In this document: piece after piece, positions 53,050 through 62,200 of the stretch
Layout: the number at the start of each line of letters is the position of its first letter
Position numbering within the stretch: position 1 is the stretch's first letter
Assembly: GCA_934654835.1 (NCBI GenBank)
Contig: CAKUGY010000003.1
Location: 124,001-188,000 of the forward strand
Source of the DNA: an uncultured Collinsella sp.
GTDB taxonomy: Bacteria > Actinomycetota > Coriobacteriia > Coriobacteriales > Coriobacteriaceae
DNA: 64,000 nt
Direction: 5' to 3'
The notes under the pieces: generated by a model
Seen by the model: the letters and a program-made list of their open reading frames with translations, nothing else
Databases searched by the model: none
What the model was told of the DNA's origin: nothing
Made by a program: the position numbers and the translations under genes

Positions 53050-54099
53050 ATGGACGACATGCTGTGCGACATATCTGCCTTTCGGTATCACCGGATACCT
53101 CCACAGGTCTTGGCGATAATGCCGGACCTGCCCGATTCTGTGGACGATCCGCGCAGGGAACGCCTTTGCGAGCATCCACTCGTCACGCATTTCCTGGGCA
53201 CCCCGCTACACGTGTTGGCACAGGGTGGCTGCGGTCGCAAGGGCAGTCGCATTGTCAGGCATGTTTGGAACGGGGAGAGGCTGTTTGGCTCCGTGCAGCA
53301 GACAGAGTTTGGCCTCGATGTTGCGTCTCCGCTCTTTACCCTGCTGACCCTGGCCCCCTCGGTCTCAAACGAGCGTTTGGTCATGTGCATGTATGAGATG
53401 TGCGGCTCCTTTGCCGTGTGCAAGATTGCGCCCCAGGTAAAGTCGGCACTTGTGCAGGCGTATGGGGATCAGTGGGGCGACGCGCGGTTGGGCTGGGAAA
53501 ACGTAAAGGACGTCGCTGGGAATCCAACGGACTTATGGAAACGACCTCCCTTGATCGAGCTTTCTGAGCTTGCAGAGTACGTCGAAAAGATCCGAGGGCT
53601 TCGCGGCGCTAAATCGTTCACACGTGCCGCGAAATGCATTACGGGGGTGGCGGCATCGCCGCTCGAGATCCAGGCTTCGATGCTGTTTGGTCTTTCGAGG
53701 TTGCGCGGCGGCGAAGGGCTGCACCTTACCAATAACGTTGAGATTCGTATGACGCGCAGTGCCCGCCTGATTTCGGGGCTTGATAGGCGCTATGCCGATA
53801 TCCTGCTGTCAAATAAGGACGGCAGCCGAGAGTGCCTGGTTGAATGTCAAGGTAAGGCCATTCACGGATCCATAGAATCCAAGATCTCGGACTCCGATCG
53901 AACGACGGCTCTGCAAGCGATGGGATATCCCGTCGTTCTGTTGACCTATGGTCAGCTGGCCGACTCCGATGCCTTCCGCGTGGTGATGGAACTCATCATG
54001 TCCTATCTCGATGCGCCGTTGAAGGACAAGACGCCGCGGCAGCAGGAGCTCGAACGGCGGCTTCGTGAGGAGATTTTCATCGATTGGGCGAGAATGTAG
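53050..54099 (+). CDS. PD-(D/E)XK-like protein of the DUF559/AbiEi C-terminal type (copy B)
   Basis: 349 residues. The same motifs as in copy A (43652-44860) appear in the same order: MYEMCGSFAV (about 114-123), SPLE (E206), RRYADILL (D250), CLVECQG (E265) and SDSDRTTALQAMGYPVVLLTY. Overall similarity outside these blocks is low, so the two are diverged paralogues. The conserved E...D...E series suits a PD-(D/E)XK nuclease-like fold. It is transcribed alone, with an ACCGTTCA motif upstream (52978) that also occurs before the BREX operon. Confidence 0.72.
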   Translation: MDDMLCDISAFRYHRIPPQVLAIMPDLPDSVDDPRRERLCEHPLVTHFLGTPLHVLAQGGCGRKGSRIVRHVWNGERLFGSVQQTEFGLDVASPLFTLLTLAPSVSNERLVMCMYEMCGSFAVCKIAPQVKSALVQAYGDQWGDARLGWENVKDVAGNPTDLWKRPPLIELSELAEYVEKIRGLRGAKSFTRAAKCITGVAASPLEIQASMLFGLSRLRGGEGLHLTNNVEIRMTRSARLISGLDRRYADILLSNKDGSRECLVECQGKAIHGSIESKISDSDRTTALQAMGYPVVLLTYGQLADSDAFRVVMELIMSYLDAPLKDKTPRQQELERRLREEIFIDWARM

Positions 54100-54370
54100 C
54101 CCCGCGGGCGCAAAACGGTCGTGCAAGCTAGAGTTTTGGTCGCGAAAAGGCTTCCGTTTTGCCTTGGAGGGACTTAAAAAATGTTGCCCAGAACAAGTTG
54201 TTTCGGAAAATCGACAGTCAATTCGAATGTGGCATATAGAGATTGATTTTTACCTACTAAAATCCCTGATGAAGCTGTTTATCAATGCGGGTGTGCTTAG
54301 TGACTTGGATTCCACTGTCGATTATCCGAAAAAACTTGTGTTGGGTAGCATTTTAAAGCCGCCTGGAAGC
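54100..54370. other. Intergenic stretch, no feature identified
   Basis: AT-rich compared with its neighbours and without a supported gene. A frame at 54065-54544 has no ribosome site, no family match, and runs through the serA terminator. Confidence 0.4.
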
Positions 54371-54408
54371 AACAAAATCGGCCCCCATTTCGTGAAAACG
54401 GGGGCCGA
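54371..54408 (-). terminator. Rho-independent terminator of serA
   Basis: Read on the minus strand: TCGGCCCCCGTTTT / AAATGGGGGCCGA with a 4-base loop, then TTTTGTT. It lies 39 bases after serA. Confidence 0.85.
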
Positions 54409-54447
54409 ATGGACTTTATGGCCCGACTGGCGGGCTTGGTGCCGGCG

Positions 54448-55611
54448 CTATTTGATCACGCGCACGCGATACATCGACGGAATCCGCTTGAGCGCCTCGA
54501 TGGTGCTGCTGTCCAGGTGCTCGTCGGTGTCGAACATAGTGTAGGCGTTCTCGCCGGCGGACTCGTTGGTCATGCGCTGCACGTTGGCGTTGTCCTTGGC
54601 CAGGATGGCCGTGATCTGACCGATCATGTTGGGCACGTTGGCGTGCAGGCAGGCGATGCGGCTTGCGGCGCGCGCCTTGCCCATGCTGCAGGCGGGGTAG
54701 TTGACGCTGTGCGCTATGTTGCCGTTCTCCAGGTAATCCTTGAGCTCGCTAATGGCCATATCGGCGCAGTTGGCCTCGGCCTCGCCGGTGCCGGCGCCCG
54801 AGTGCGTGGTGATAAACGTGTTGGGCATCTTGACGGTTTTGGGCGTGGCAAAGTCGCAGCTAAACCAGCTCAGCTTGCCCTCGCGCAGGGCGGCGTCGAC
54901 GGCGTCTTCGTCGATGATGGTCTCGCGCGCGTAGTTGATCAGCACGGCGTTGGGCGCCAGCAGGTCAATCTGCTCGGTACTGATCATGCCGATGGTGTCG
55001 GCCTTGCTGGGCACGTGCACGGTGAGGTAGTCGCAGCCGCGGCACAGGTCCTCGAGCGTGCCCACGCGCTGCACCTCGCGGCTCAGCACCCACGCATGCT
55101 CGACGGAAATGAACGGATCGTAGCCGTAGACGTCCATACCCAGATCGACGCAGGCGTTGGCGACCTTGGAACCCACGTTGCCCAGGCCGATGACGCCGAT
55201 GCGCTTGCCCTTGAGCTCGCGGCCCACAAAGGCCTTCTTGGCCTTCTCGGCATCGACCTGAATCTCGGGGTCGTCGGCGTTGTCGCGCACCCAGTTCATC
55301 GACTGCACCACGCCGCGGCTCGAGAGCACCAGCATGCCCAGGACGAGCTCCTTGACGGCGTTGCTGTTGGCGCCGGGGGAGTTAAAGACGACGACGCCCT
55401 TCTTGGCGTACTCCTCGACGGGGATGTTGTTGACGCCGGCGCCGCAGCGGGCGATGGCGCGGATGCCCTCGGGCAGCTCGTAGCCGTGCAGGTCGGTCGA
55501 GCGCATCAGGATGGCGTCGGCCTCCTCGGCGGTGTTCACAAACTCGTAGCCCTCGCCAAACTCGACTTTGCCGTCTTTGGTGATGTCGTCGATGGTCTTG
55601 ATCTTACGCAT
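54448..55611 (-). CDS. serA: D-3-phosphoglycerate dehydrogenase
   Basis: 387 residues, the short SerA type with an ACT domain at the C-terminus (about 318-387) and no intervening domain. The NAD-binding GLGNVGS, catalytic Arg in RCGAGVNNIP and active-site His in TTHSGAGTGEA are present. It catalyses the first committed step of serine synthesis from 3-phosphoglycerate. AAGGAG lies upstream. It follows serC by 71 bases on the same strand, forming a serCA operon. Confidence 0.94.
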   Translation of the reverse strand: MRKIKTIDDITKDGKVEFGEGYEFVNTAEEADAILMRSTDLHGYELPEGIRAIARCGAGVNNIPVEEYAKKGVVVFNSPGANSNAVKELVLGMLVLSSRGVVQSMNWVRDNADDPEIQVDAEKAKKAFVGRELKGKRIGVIGLGNVGSKVANACVDLGMDVYGYDPFISVEHAWVLSREVQRVGTLEDLCRGCDYLTVHVPSKADTIGMISTEQIDLLAPNAVLINYARETIIDEDAVDAALREGKLSWFSCDFATPKTVKMPNTFITTHSGAGTGEAEANCADMAISELKDYLENGNIAHSVNYPACSMGKARAASRIACLHANVPNMIGQITAILAKDNANVQRMTNESAGENAYTMFDTDEHLDSSTIEALKRIPSMYRVRVIK

Positions 55612-55682
55612 GGAAAAACTCCTTAGCAGGTTTTGATGTAAACAGGTGGTCTGAGGTGGCTGGTCGGCCCGCGCGCTGCGGG

Positions 55683-56807
55683 CTAGTTAGATCGCGGACT
55701 CAAACTATGCTGTGCTTCGAAGTCCTTCATGTACGTTGCCAGCGCCCGCACGTCCTCCATGGTGACGGCGTTGTATACGCTGGCGCGCATGCCGCCGACG
55801 AGGCGATGGCCCTTGACGTTTTGAATTTGATGCTCGGCCGCGCCCGCGACAAAAGCGGCGTCGAGCTCGGCGTCGCCGGTGCGGAACGTGACGTTGGCGA
55901 TGGAGCGGCTGTCTGCCTGCGTGGTGCCGTGGAACAGTTCGCTGCTCTCGAGCAGGTCGTAGAGCAGGTTGGCCTTGGCCCAGTTGCGTTCGGCCATAGC
56001 GGCAAGTCCACCGGTCTGCTCAACCCAGCGGAACACCTTGCCGCACACGTAGATGCCAAAGGTGTTGGGCGTGTTGAGCATGGAGCCCTTGGCTGCCTCG
56101 GTCTTAAGGTCCATGTACTGCGGCGTCTGCTCAAAGGCCGGGCCTTTGGCGATCAGGTCGTCGCGCACGATGACTACGGTCACGCCCGCGGCGCCGGCGT
56201 TTTTCTGAGCGCCGGCGTAGATGAGCCCGTAGCGCTCGACGTCGAGCGGCTGCGACAGGAAGCAGCTCGAGACATCGGCGACCAGCGGCACGTCGCCGCA
56301 ATCGGGCAGCTCGTGGAACATGGTGCCAAAGATGGTGTTGTTCTGGCAGATGTAGACGTAGTCGAGCCCGTCGCACGCGGCCTCGGCGGCAATGCGCGCG
56401 TTGATGTCGACCATGTTGGGAATGCGGTCGAAGTTGGTGTCCTCGGAGCTCGCGAGCAGCACGGCCTCGCCGTACTTGGCGGCCTCCTTGTATGCCTTGT
56501 TGGCAAAGTTGCCGGTCACGACGTAGCCGGCGCGGCCGCGGCGCATGAGGTTCATCGGGATGCCCGCAAACTGCAGCGTGGCGCCGCCCTGCAAAAACAG
56601 GACACGGTAGTTATCGGGGATGCTCAGCAGGCGGCGCAGGGTTGCCTCGGCGTCGTCGATGATCTGCTGGTACATACTAGATCGATGACTCATCTCGAGC
56701 ACGGACATGCCGCAACCGCGGTAGTCCATCATCTCGTCGGCGATCTCGGCGAGCACGCTGGTGGGCAGTGCGGCCGGGCCTGCTGAGAAGTTGTGCACAC
56801 GTGCCAT
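55683..56807 (-). CDS. serC: Phosphoserine aminotransferase
   Basis: 374 residues. The N-terminus FSAGPAALP and the active site with the PLP Lys in YAGAQKNAGAAG are clear SerC signatures; MSHRSSMYQQII and FLQGGATLQF are also conserved. It converts 3-phosphohydroxypyruvate to phosphoserine with glutamate. It leads the serC-serA operon. No serB was seen in the window, although the two histidine phosphatases at 49.8-51.0 kb or a HAD enzyme could supply that step. Confidence 0.95.
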   Translation of the reverse strand: MARVHNFSAGPAALPTSVLAEIADEMMDYRGCGMSVLEMSHRSSMYQQIIDDAEATLRRLLSIPDNYRVLFLQGGATLQFAGIPMNLMRRGRAGYVVTGNFANKAYKEAAKYGEAVLLASSEDTNFDRIPNMVDINARIAAEAACDGLDYVYICQNNTIFGTMFHELPDCGDVPLVADVSSCFLSQPLDVERYGLIYAGAQKNAGAAGVTVVIVRDDLIAKGPAFEQTPQYMDLKTEAAKGSMLNTPNTFGIYVCGKVFRWVEQTGGLAAMAERNWAKANLLYDLLESSELFHGTTQADSRSIANVTFRTGDAELDAAFVAGAAEHQIQNVKGHRLVGGMRASVYNAVTMEDVRALATYMKDFEAQHSLSPRSN

Positions 56808-56939
56808 CTTCTAGGTCCCCCTCATAGTCGTTTGAACGTTCGGGATACTTTAGCACAGTGGAGCGCCAGGCGCGACCGCATCACAGCAAAACCCGAGCGC
56901 GCCGCTATGATTTACAGGGTTGTTACATGGGGGAGGGGG

Positions 56940-57290
56940 CTACTCGAGTACCTTAAATCTGTTCAAGGGATTTTTGCGGTGGTCCTCGATTGCAAGCACG
57001 TTGATGCGTCGATGCTCAACGTCTACGTGATAGTACACGCCATAATGCGCGCAAAAGAATACCCTGCAGGCAATGGGCGGAAAGGCTGCCTGGTAGTAGG
57101 GGTCATACTCTTCGCCAAAATACGGATGCTCGGCTAGAAAGTCGATGAGATTGCCGATTCTGGTATAGACCCGCTCTGAAGGGATTTCAGCATAGGCATA
57201 GAGCGCCTCGTCGGTCATGACAACGTCAAAAGGCTCATCAAGCTCGTCGAGCTCTGAGTAGAACTCGACGTCTGCGTTATCCAATTTCAT
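56940..57290 (-). CDS. RelE/ParE-family toxin
   Basis: 116 residues from the ATG at 57290, which overlaps the end of the antitoxin gene by 14 bases. The fold signature fits ParE/RelE: a helical N-terminus, then RVYTRIGNLIDFLAEHPYFG, CRVFFCAHYGVYYHVD and VLAIEDHRKNP near the C-terminus. The first 25 residues are an acidic extension. Being downstream and coupled to a Phd-type antitoxin supports the call. The target, ribosome-bound mRNA or gyrase, cannot be told. Confidence 0.78.
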   Translation of the reverse strand: MKLDNADVEFYSELDELDEPFDVVMTDEALYAYAEIPSERVYTRIGNLIDFLAEHPYFGEEYDPYYQAAFPPIACRVFFCAHYGVYYHVDVEHRRINVLAIEDHRKNPLNRFKVLE

Positions 57291-57579
57291 GACGGGCTGC
57301 CCTGATTCGATCCGCGTCTGCCTTGGCTTGTTTCCAGGGTCGCACGCGACCATTCACTAAATCGTCGTAGCCTCGCGTGATAGCTCGCTGGATGCGGTCT
57401 TCGCGTTCTTGAATGGCGGATAGCGCGCGCGTCTGTTCGTCATAGGCTTCGGCATCCATGACGACAAGTGACGCCGATCCGTTTTTGGTCAGGTAGACGG
57501 GCTCTTTGGTTTGATGACAGCTGTCTGCAATGGAGCTAAAGTTTCGTTGCAGATCGGAAATGGGCTTTACGACAGGCAT
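57277..57579 (-). CDS. Phd/YefM-family antitoxin
   Basis: 100 residues from the ATG at 57579 (AAGGAG upstream). The Phd/YefM DNA-binding N-terminus is recognisable: MPVVKPISDLQRNFSSIAD, then EPVYLTKNGSASLVVMDAEAY. The basic C-terminal half would wrap the toxin. It is translationally coupled to the toxin gene (14-base overlap). The module is located directly upstream of the BREX operon in opposite orientation. Confidence 0.87.
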   Translation of the reverse strand: MPVVKPISDLQRNFSSIADSCHQTKEPVYLTKNGSASLVVMDAEAYDEQTRALSAIQEREDRIQRAITRGYDDLVNGRVRPWKQAKADADRIRAARHEIG

Positions 57580-57593
57580 ATGAAACTCCTTAC

Positions 57594-57617
57594 ATAGAAT
57601 CATATGTATAACTCTAT
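57594..57617. promoter_or_regulatory. Operator palindrome of the Phd-type TA module
   Basis: ATAGAATCATATGTATAACTCTAT is a near-palindrome (ATAGAxT / AxTCTAT arms), 14 bases upstream of the antitoxin start. On the minus strand, TATAAT follows at 57623-57628 as a -10 element. YefM/Phd proteins bind such repeats. Confidence 0.6.
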
Positions 57618-57628
57618 GATTATTATAG

Positions 57629-57954
57629 CGGAGGATGGGGGTTCCAACGTGAAGGTGACGCGATGTCGATACGTGCCTGCGTTCATAGCGCGTTTTTGCT
57701 CGAAGGATTAAGTATGGCTATCCGGTAAGGCGTGTCGCTTTATGGTTTTCAGCCCATCCATTAAGTCCGCCGTCTCCACGGCTCCAGAAACCGCAATAAA
57801 CCAGATCCTCTTTTCGCCGTTCACAGAATATTTTTACCGTTCAGGGAGTTTTCGCAGCTAAAATGTTGCGCAACAAAATGTTGCTCAATGTATGCGAGGC
57901 GTTTTGTCGTATGAATCAAATGTGTCTATTTGATTCATCGAGAGGCTGAACGAC
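57629..57954 (+). promoter_or_regulatory. BREX operon leader with several repeat motifs
   Basis: The leader carries three visible motifs and no gene. CCGTTCA is repeated at 57817 and 57838, 21 bases apart. TGTTGCGCAACA (57864-57875) is a perfect palindrome followed by a weaker TGTTGCTCAA. ATGAATCAAAT / ATTTGATTCAT (57911-57921 and 57928-57938) is a perfect 11-bp hairpin, 16 bases before the brxA start. These are candidate binding sites for a BREX regulator, but no regulator gene is in the window. Confidence 0.55.
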
Positions 57955-58578
57955 ATGAGCATTCCCACAACCTATCGCGGCTCTATAACACGCGAACAGT
58001 GGCTTGTTAATGAGACGCGTGTCGTTGCACGCCTCATGGCGGACGATGGCCTCTCTGATACGAAAAAGATTATTGAAAAGGTTACCGCCCAAAATCTCTT
58101 CCAATATCCTACTGAGCGTGAGCAAAAGTCCATCACCCGTGCTTGCTGCCGCCGGCTGTTGGCTCTTAGCGAAGACGAAGATGTGCGTGCAAGCCTGATT
58201 AACCTTGCTGCGCATGGGTCGCTCGAACAACTTGCGCAGGTCAATCTGTACGCAATGATGTGCGACAACCGAGTTGTCTGGGACTTTATGACGTGTGTGA
58301 TCGCTCCCAAGTTCAGCTCATTTGATCTCTCGCTTCGAAAATCGGAGATTGTTGCGTTTATCGAAGGACTTCGCGCACAAGACGATCGCGTTGCAACATG
58401 GTCGGATGCTACGTGCAATAAAGTGCGCCAAGTCCTTGTTAACTGTATTGAAGGTGCCGGATTGTATAGTCGCAAAACCGAAGCCCTTCGTCCGCCGTTG
58501 CTTGATTTTGAGCTGGAGCGTTGCGTTCGGGCCAACGATGATGCTGCGGTTCTACCTGCCTTTGGCATAACGGAATAG
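57955..58578 (+). CDS. brxA: BREX protein BrxA (DUF1819)
   Basis: 207 residues, the family's usual length. The mostly helical DUF1819 pattern is recognisable (TYRGSITREQWLVNETR, then ARLMADDGLSDTKKII and NLFQYPTEREQKSI). BrxA is a DNA-binding helical protein of type 1 BREX phage defence. GAGAGG is upstream of the ATG. It opens the operon brxA-brxB-brxC-pglX, 10 bases before brxB. Confidence 0.92.
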   Translation: MSIPTTYRGSITREQWLVNETRVVARLMADDGLSDTKKIIEKVTAQNLFQYPTEREQKSITRACCRRLLALSEDEDVRASLINLAAHGSLEQLAQVNLYAMMCDNRVVWDFMTCVIAPKFSSFDLSLRKSEIVAFIEGLRAQDDRVATWSDATCNKVRQVLVNCIEGAGLYSRKTEALRPPLLDFELERCVRANDDAAVLPAFGITE

Positions 58579-58587
58579 GGGTGCGAG

Positions 58588-59202
58588 ATGACAGCAACTG
58601 AGTTGCCCTCAATCGACATGAGTTTTGATCTCATTCGTTCCAAATTCCACGACCCCGATTTTTTGAATTGTCGTGGTTTGGGAGGTGAGGTCCCGCTCTA
58701 CATCTATCCATATGCAGCTAAGCATGAGGATCAAGTGCGTGCTCTGACTCAACAGCTGGTGGATGATAGTGCGCACGAGCGCCAGACAAAAAACGACGCC
58801 CCTAACATTGTCTCGTTTGACCTGTGGAGCGTGTTTATCGGCATTTGCGAAAAACGCGGCATCTTAGAAAAGATGAGCGCCCTTGAGGAAAAACGAGGCA
58901 GCGATCACTTCTTGCAGCGCATGCAGAGCCGTGTGGGACCCGAGAAGTACCTCGAGTTCATTCATGACAGCTTTATCGAGAGGTGCGGCGAGCCGAAGCG
59001 TGGGCGCGACGTCTTGATTATCACGGGCGTTGGCAAGATTTACCCGTTCATGCGTGCTCACATCATTCTCGAGTCTATTCAGCCGGTATTTTCCGATATC
59101 CCCGTCGTTTTGTTTTACCCCGGCACCTATGACGGGCAGCAGTTAAAGCTGTTTGGCACGATTGCCGACGGCAACTACTATCGCGCGTTTAACCAACTCT
59201 AA
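58588..59202 (+). CDS. brxB: BREX protein BrxB (DUF1788)
   Basis: 204 residues. The DUF1788 pattern is visible (MSFDLIRSKFHDPDFL, then EVPLYIYPYAAKHEDQV and the C-terminal VVLFYPGTYDGQQLKLF). BrxB is an essential component of type 1 BREX. It follows brxA by 9 bases and precedes brxC by 30 bases. No catalytic motif is known in this family. Confidence 0.93.
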   Translation: MTATELPSIDMSFDLIRSKFHDPDFLNCRGLGGEVPLYIYPYAAKHEDQVRALTQQLVDDSAHERQTKNDAPNIVSFDLWSVFIGICEKRGILEKMSALEEKRGSDHFLQRMQSRVGPEKYLEFIHDSFIERCGEPKRGRDVLIITGVGKIYPFMRAHIILESIQPVFSDIPVVLFYPGTYDGQQLKLFGTIADGNYYRAFNQL

Positions 59203-59232
59203 AAACGTTTCCGGTCATCGAAAGGCATTCCC

Positions 59233-62200
59233 ATGAAGATCAAAGATATGTTTGAGCACGATATCGACCGAAACATTAACGGTGTTATTAAGGTCGATCA
59301 GGAGGATGACGGTAGTGTCAGGCAAGAGCTGAACGAATACGTTGTGACCGACGAGCTTCGCCGCCATTTCAAGACGCTTTTTGATGCGTATGACCGGGCT
59401 CTCGATGATACGACGGATAAAATCGGCGTGTGGATTAGCGGTTCGTTTGGCTCGGGTAAATCTCACTTTCTCAAGATGCTCAGCTACCTGTTCACGAACC
59501 GTGAGGCGGCAGGTAAAACTGCGATTGAGTATATTGCTCCGCGTTTTGAAGATGACGAACTTGCCGACAAAGCAAAGCGCGCGGCGGGCGTGACGACCGA
59601 CGCTATCCTCTTTAATATGGGCATCAAAAGCCCGCTCAATAAGGATGGCAGCGCGGTTGCGCGCATTTTTGCCAAGATGTATTACGAGAGCCGTGGTTTC
59701 TACGGTGCAGATTTTAAGCTCGCTCGCCTGGAGCGTCGTATTGACGACGCCGGTAAAACCCAGGAATTCCGTGCCGCATTCGAAGAGATTAATCATAGCC
59801 CCTGGGTCGATGGTCGCGAGGACTACGACTTTAACTCCGACGACGTTATCGAGGCACTCAGTCGTACGGGCGTCATGAGCAAGGACGAGGCAGAGCGCTG
59901 GTACGAAATATCGGAAAGCAATGATTTTTCAATCGACCAGCTTACCGACGACATCGCCAAATACACAAAGCGTCGTGAGCAAGAATGTGGCGGCTCATAT
60001 CGCATGATCTTTATGGCCGATGAGATGAGCCAGTTTATCGCGAGCGATACCGAGCTTATGCTGAACTTGCAGAGCATTGTCGAGGCGCTGGGCACCAAGT
60101 GCGGCGGTCGCGTGTGGGTCATGGTCACCGGACAGCAGGCGATTGATCAAATTACCAAGGTTAAGGGCAGTGACTTCTCCAAGATTCAGGACCGCTTTAA
60201 TACGCGTTTGTCGCTGAGCAGCTCGTGCGCCGATGAAGTTATTCGTCGCCGCATTTTGGCGAAAAATCAGGATGCGAACGACTTGCTGAAAGCTGAGTAT
60301 CAGGAGCGCTCGGCGGTCCTCAACAACTTGTATAGCTTTAAAGATGCAGCGGCCGATCTAATTGGCTACGAGAGCGCCGAGGACTTTGCCAGCACGTATC
60401 CATTTGCTGATTACCAGTTTAAGCTCATTCAAAAAATCATGGACGAGCTGCGCAATCACGGCGCGTCCGGAAAGAACAGCTCAAGTGCTGAGCGTTCCAT
60501 GCTGAGCGGCTTTCAAGATTCCGCTCGGTGTATAGAGGATAAGGATCAGAATGCCCTGGTTCCGCTCTGGCGTTTCTACAATACGATTTCTACGTCGCTC
60601 GAGGACTATCATCGTCGCGTTGTTCTTCGAGCGGCAGATGCCGCCCAAAAGGGGCAAGGCCTTGAGGAATGCGACATTCCGGTACTCAAGTTGCTGTTCC
60701 TGATCCTGTATGTCGATAAGGATATGCCGACTAACGTTGAAAACTTGATCACCCTCATGACCGACGATGTCCGCACCGACCGTATCGTCCTTCGGGAGCA
60801 GATTACACAGTCCCTGGAGCGCCTGGTTCGACAAAACTATGTGGCGCGCAATGGCGAAACGTATAAGTACCTGACCGACGAAGAGCAGGAGATTGCCCAG
60901 CAGATTTCGCGTGTGCAGCCGGACGCTGCGAAGATTACGTCCAGGGCCGCGCAGATTATGTTTAGGCAGGTCTTCGAGAACGCTAAGGTGTCGGTCGGGA
61001 AAAACGCCTTTGACGTCGAGGAGTATCTGGACGATACCCGTTTTAACAGCGTGTCGGGACTGGCGCTGCGCGTTATTTCTGGAGTGGACGGAACCCCGAT
61101 CCCCTCGCGCGAGGATTTGCTCCTGAGCTCTAGCAGAGGTGAGGCCATCGTAGTGCTCGATTCCCAGCAAGATTACTACGATTGCCTGTATCAGTCGACG
61201 TGCATTGAGCAGTACCTCAATAGCCGTCAGGCGGATAACCGCAGTGAAGTGGTGGCTTCGATTTTGCGTGGCAAGCAGCAGGAGCGCACCATTTTGGATA
61301 AACGTGCTGAGGAGCTTATGCGCCAAGCGGTGCTGCATGGAACGTTTTATGTCTACGGCAGTGAGTATTCGCCAGTCAAATCGGCGTCTGCCAAGAATAT
61401 GATCGAGGACTGCGTACGCCAGCTTGTCTCTATTACGTACAGCAAGCTGTCTCTTATCGATAAAAACTACGACGATGATGTGCAGATCAAGCAAATTCTT
61501 ACTGCTTATACCCCGGCAATGAATGGGCAAGAGCCTAACGCGGGCGCCATCGAAGCCGTTATGCGTTTGTTGGAAGCTCGCGCTGCCCAACATATTCAGG
61601 TTACGATGGCGGAGCTGCTCGAGACGTATCATGCGAAGCCTTATGGTTGGGCTGAAATTGACATTGCCGCCGTGGTTGCAACGCTGCTAGCTCAAAAACG
61701 AGCTCGCCTGCTTTGCGCAGGACAAGCGATTGATCCTAGGGATTCCAAGATTCTTGATTATCTTCGTAAGGCCACAAAGGCGCGGCAGGCTGTTGTCGAG
61801 GCGCGCCAGCAGCTATCCCAGGCGGCCATTTCTAAAGCAAGGCAAGCCGTGGAAGCATTGAGCGGCAATCACACCTTGCCGCTCGAAGAGGACAGTCTTG
61901 CCGACGCATGTCGCAGGGAGCTTGAAAAGCGCCGTGATGGTTTGGCGAGTCTTCTTTCGGTTGAGTACCTGCGTAATCCCAATTACCCGGGCTATAAGGA
62001 GGTCGTGGATGCAAAGAATCTTATCGAGGGCTTATTGCAGAGCGGCCGCGATGCCGTCGATCTAATTATGGCGATCGCTGGAAAAGAGAACGAGCTGGGA
62101 GATACGGCTGAAGATCTCGAGGATATTGACGAGTTTTTTGGCAGCAAAGTGGCCGTGTTCGACAGCGCCTGTGAGATATTCAAGCGTCTGGAAAACGAGC

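Noticed and set aside
60481..61632. A 383-codon minus-strand frame inside brxC
   Set aside because: BrxC is intact in the plus frame; the minus frame has no supporting features.
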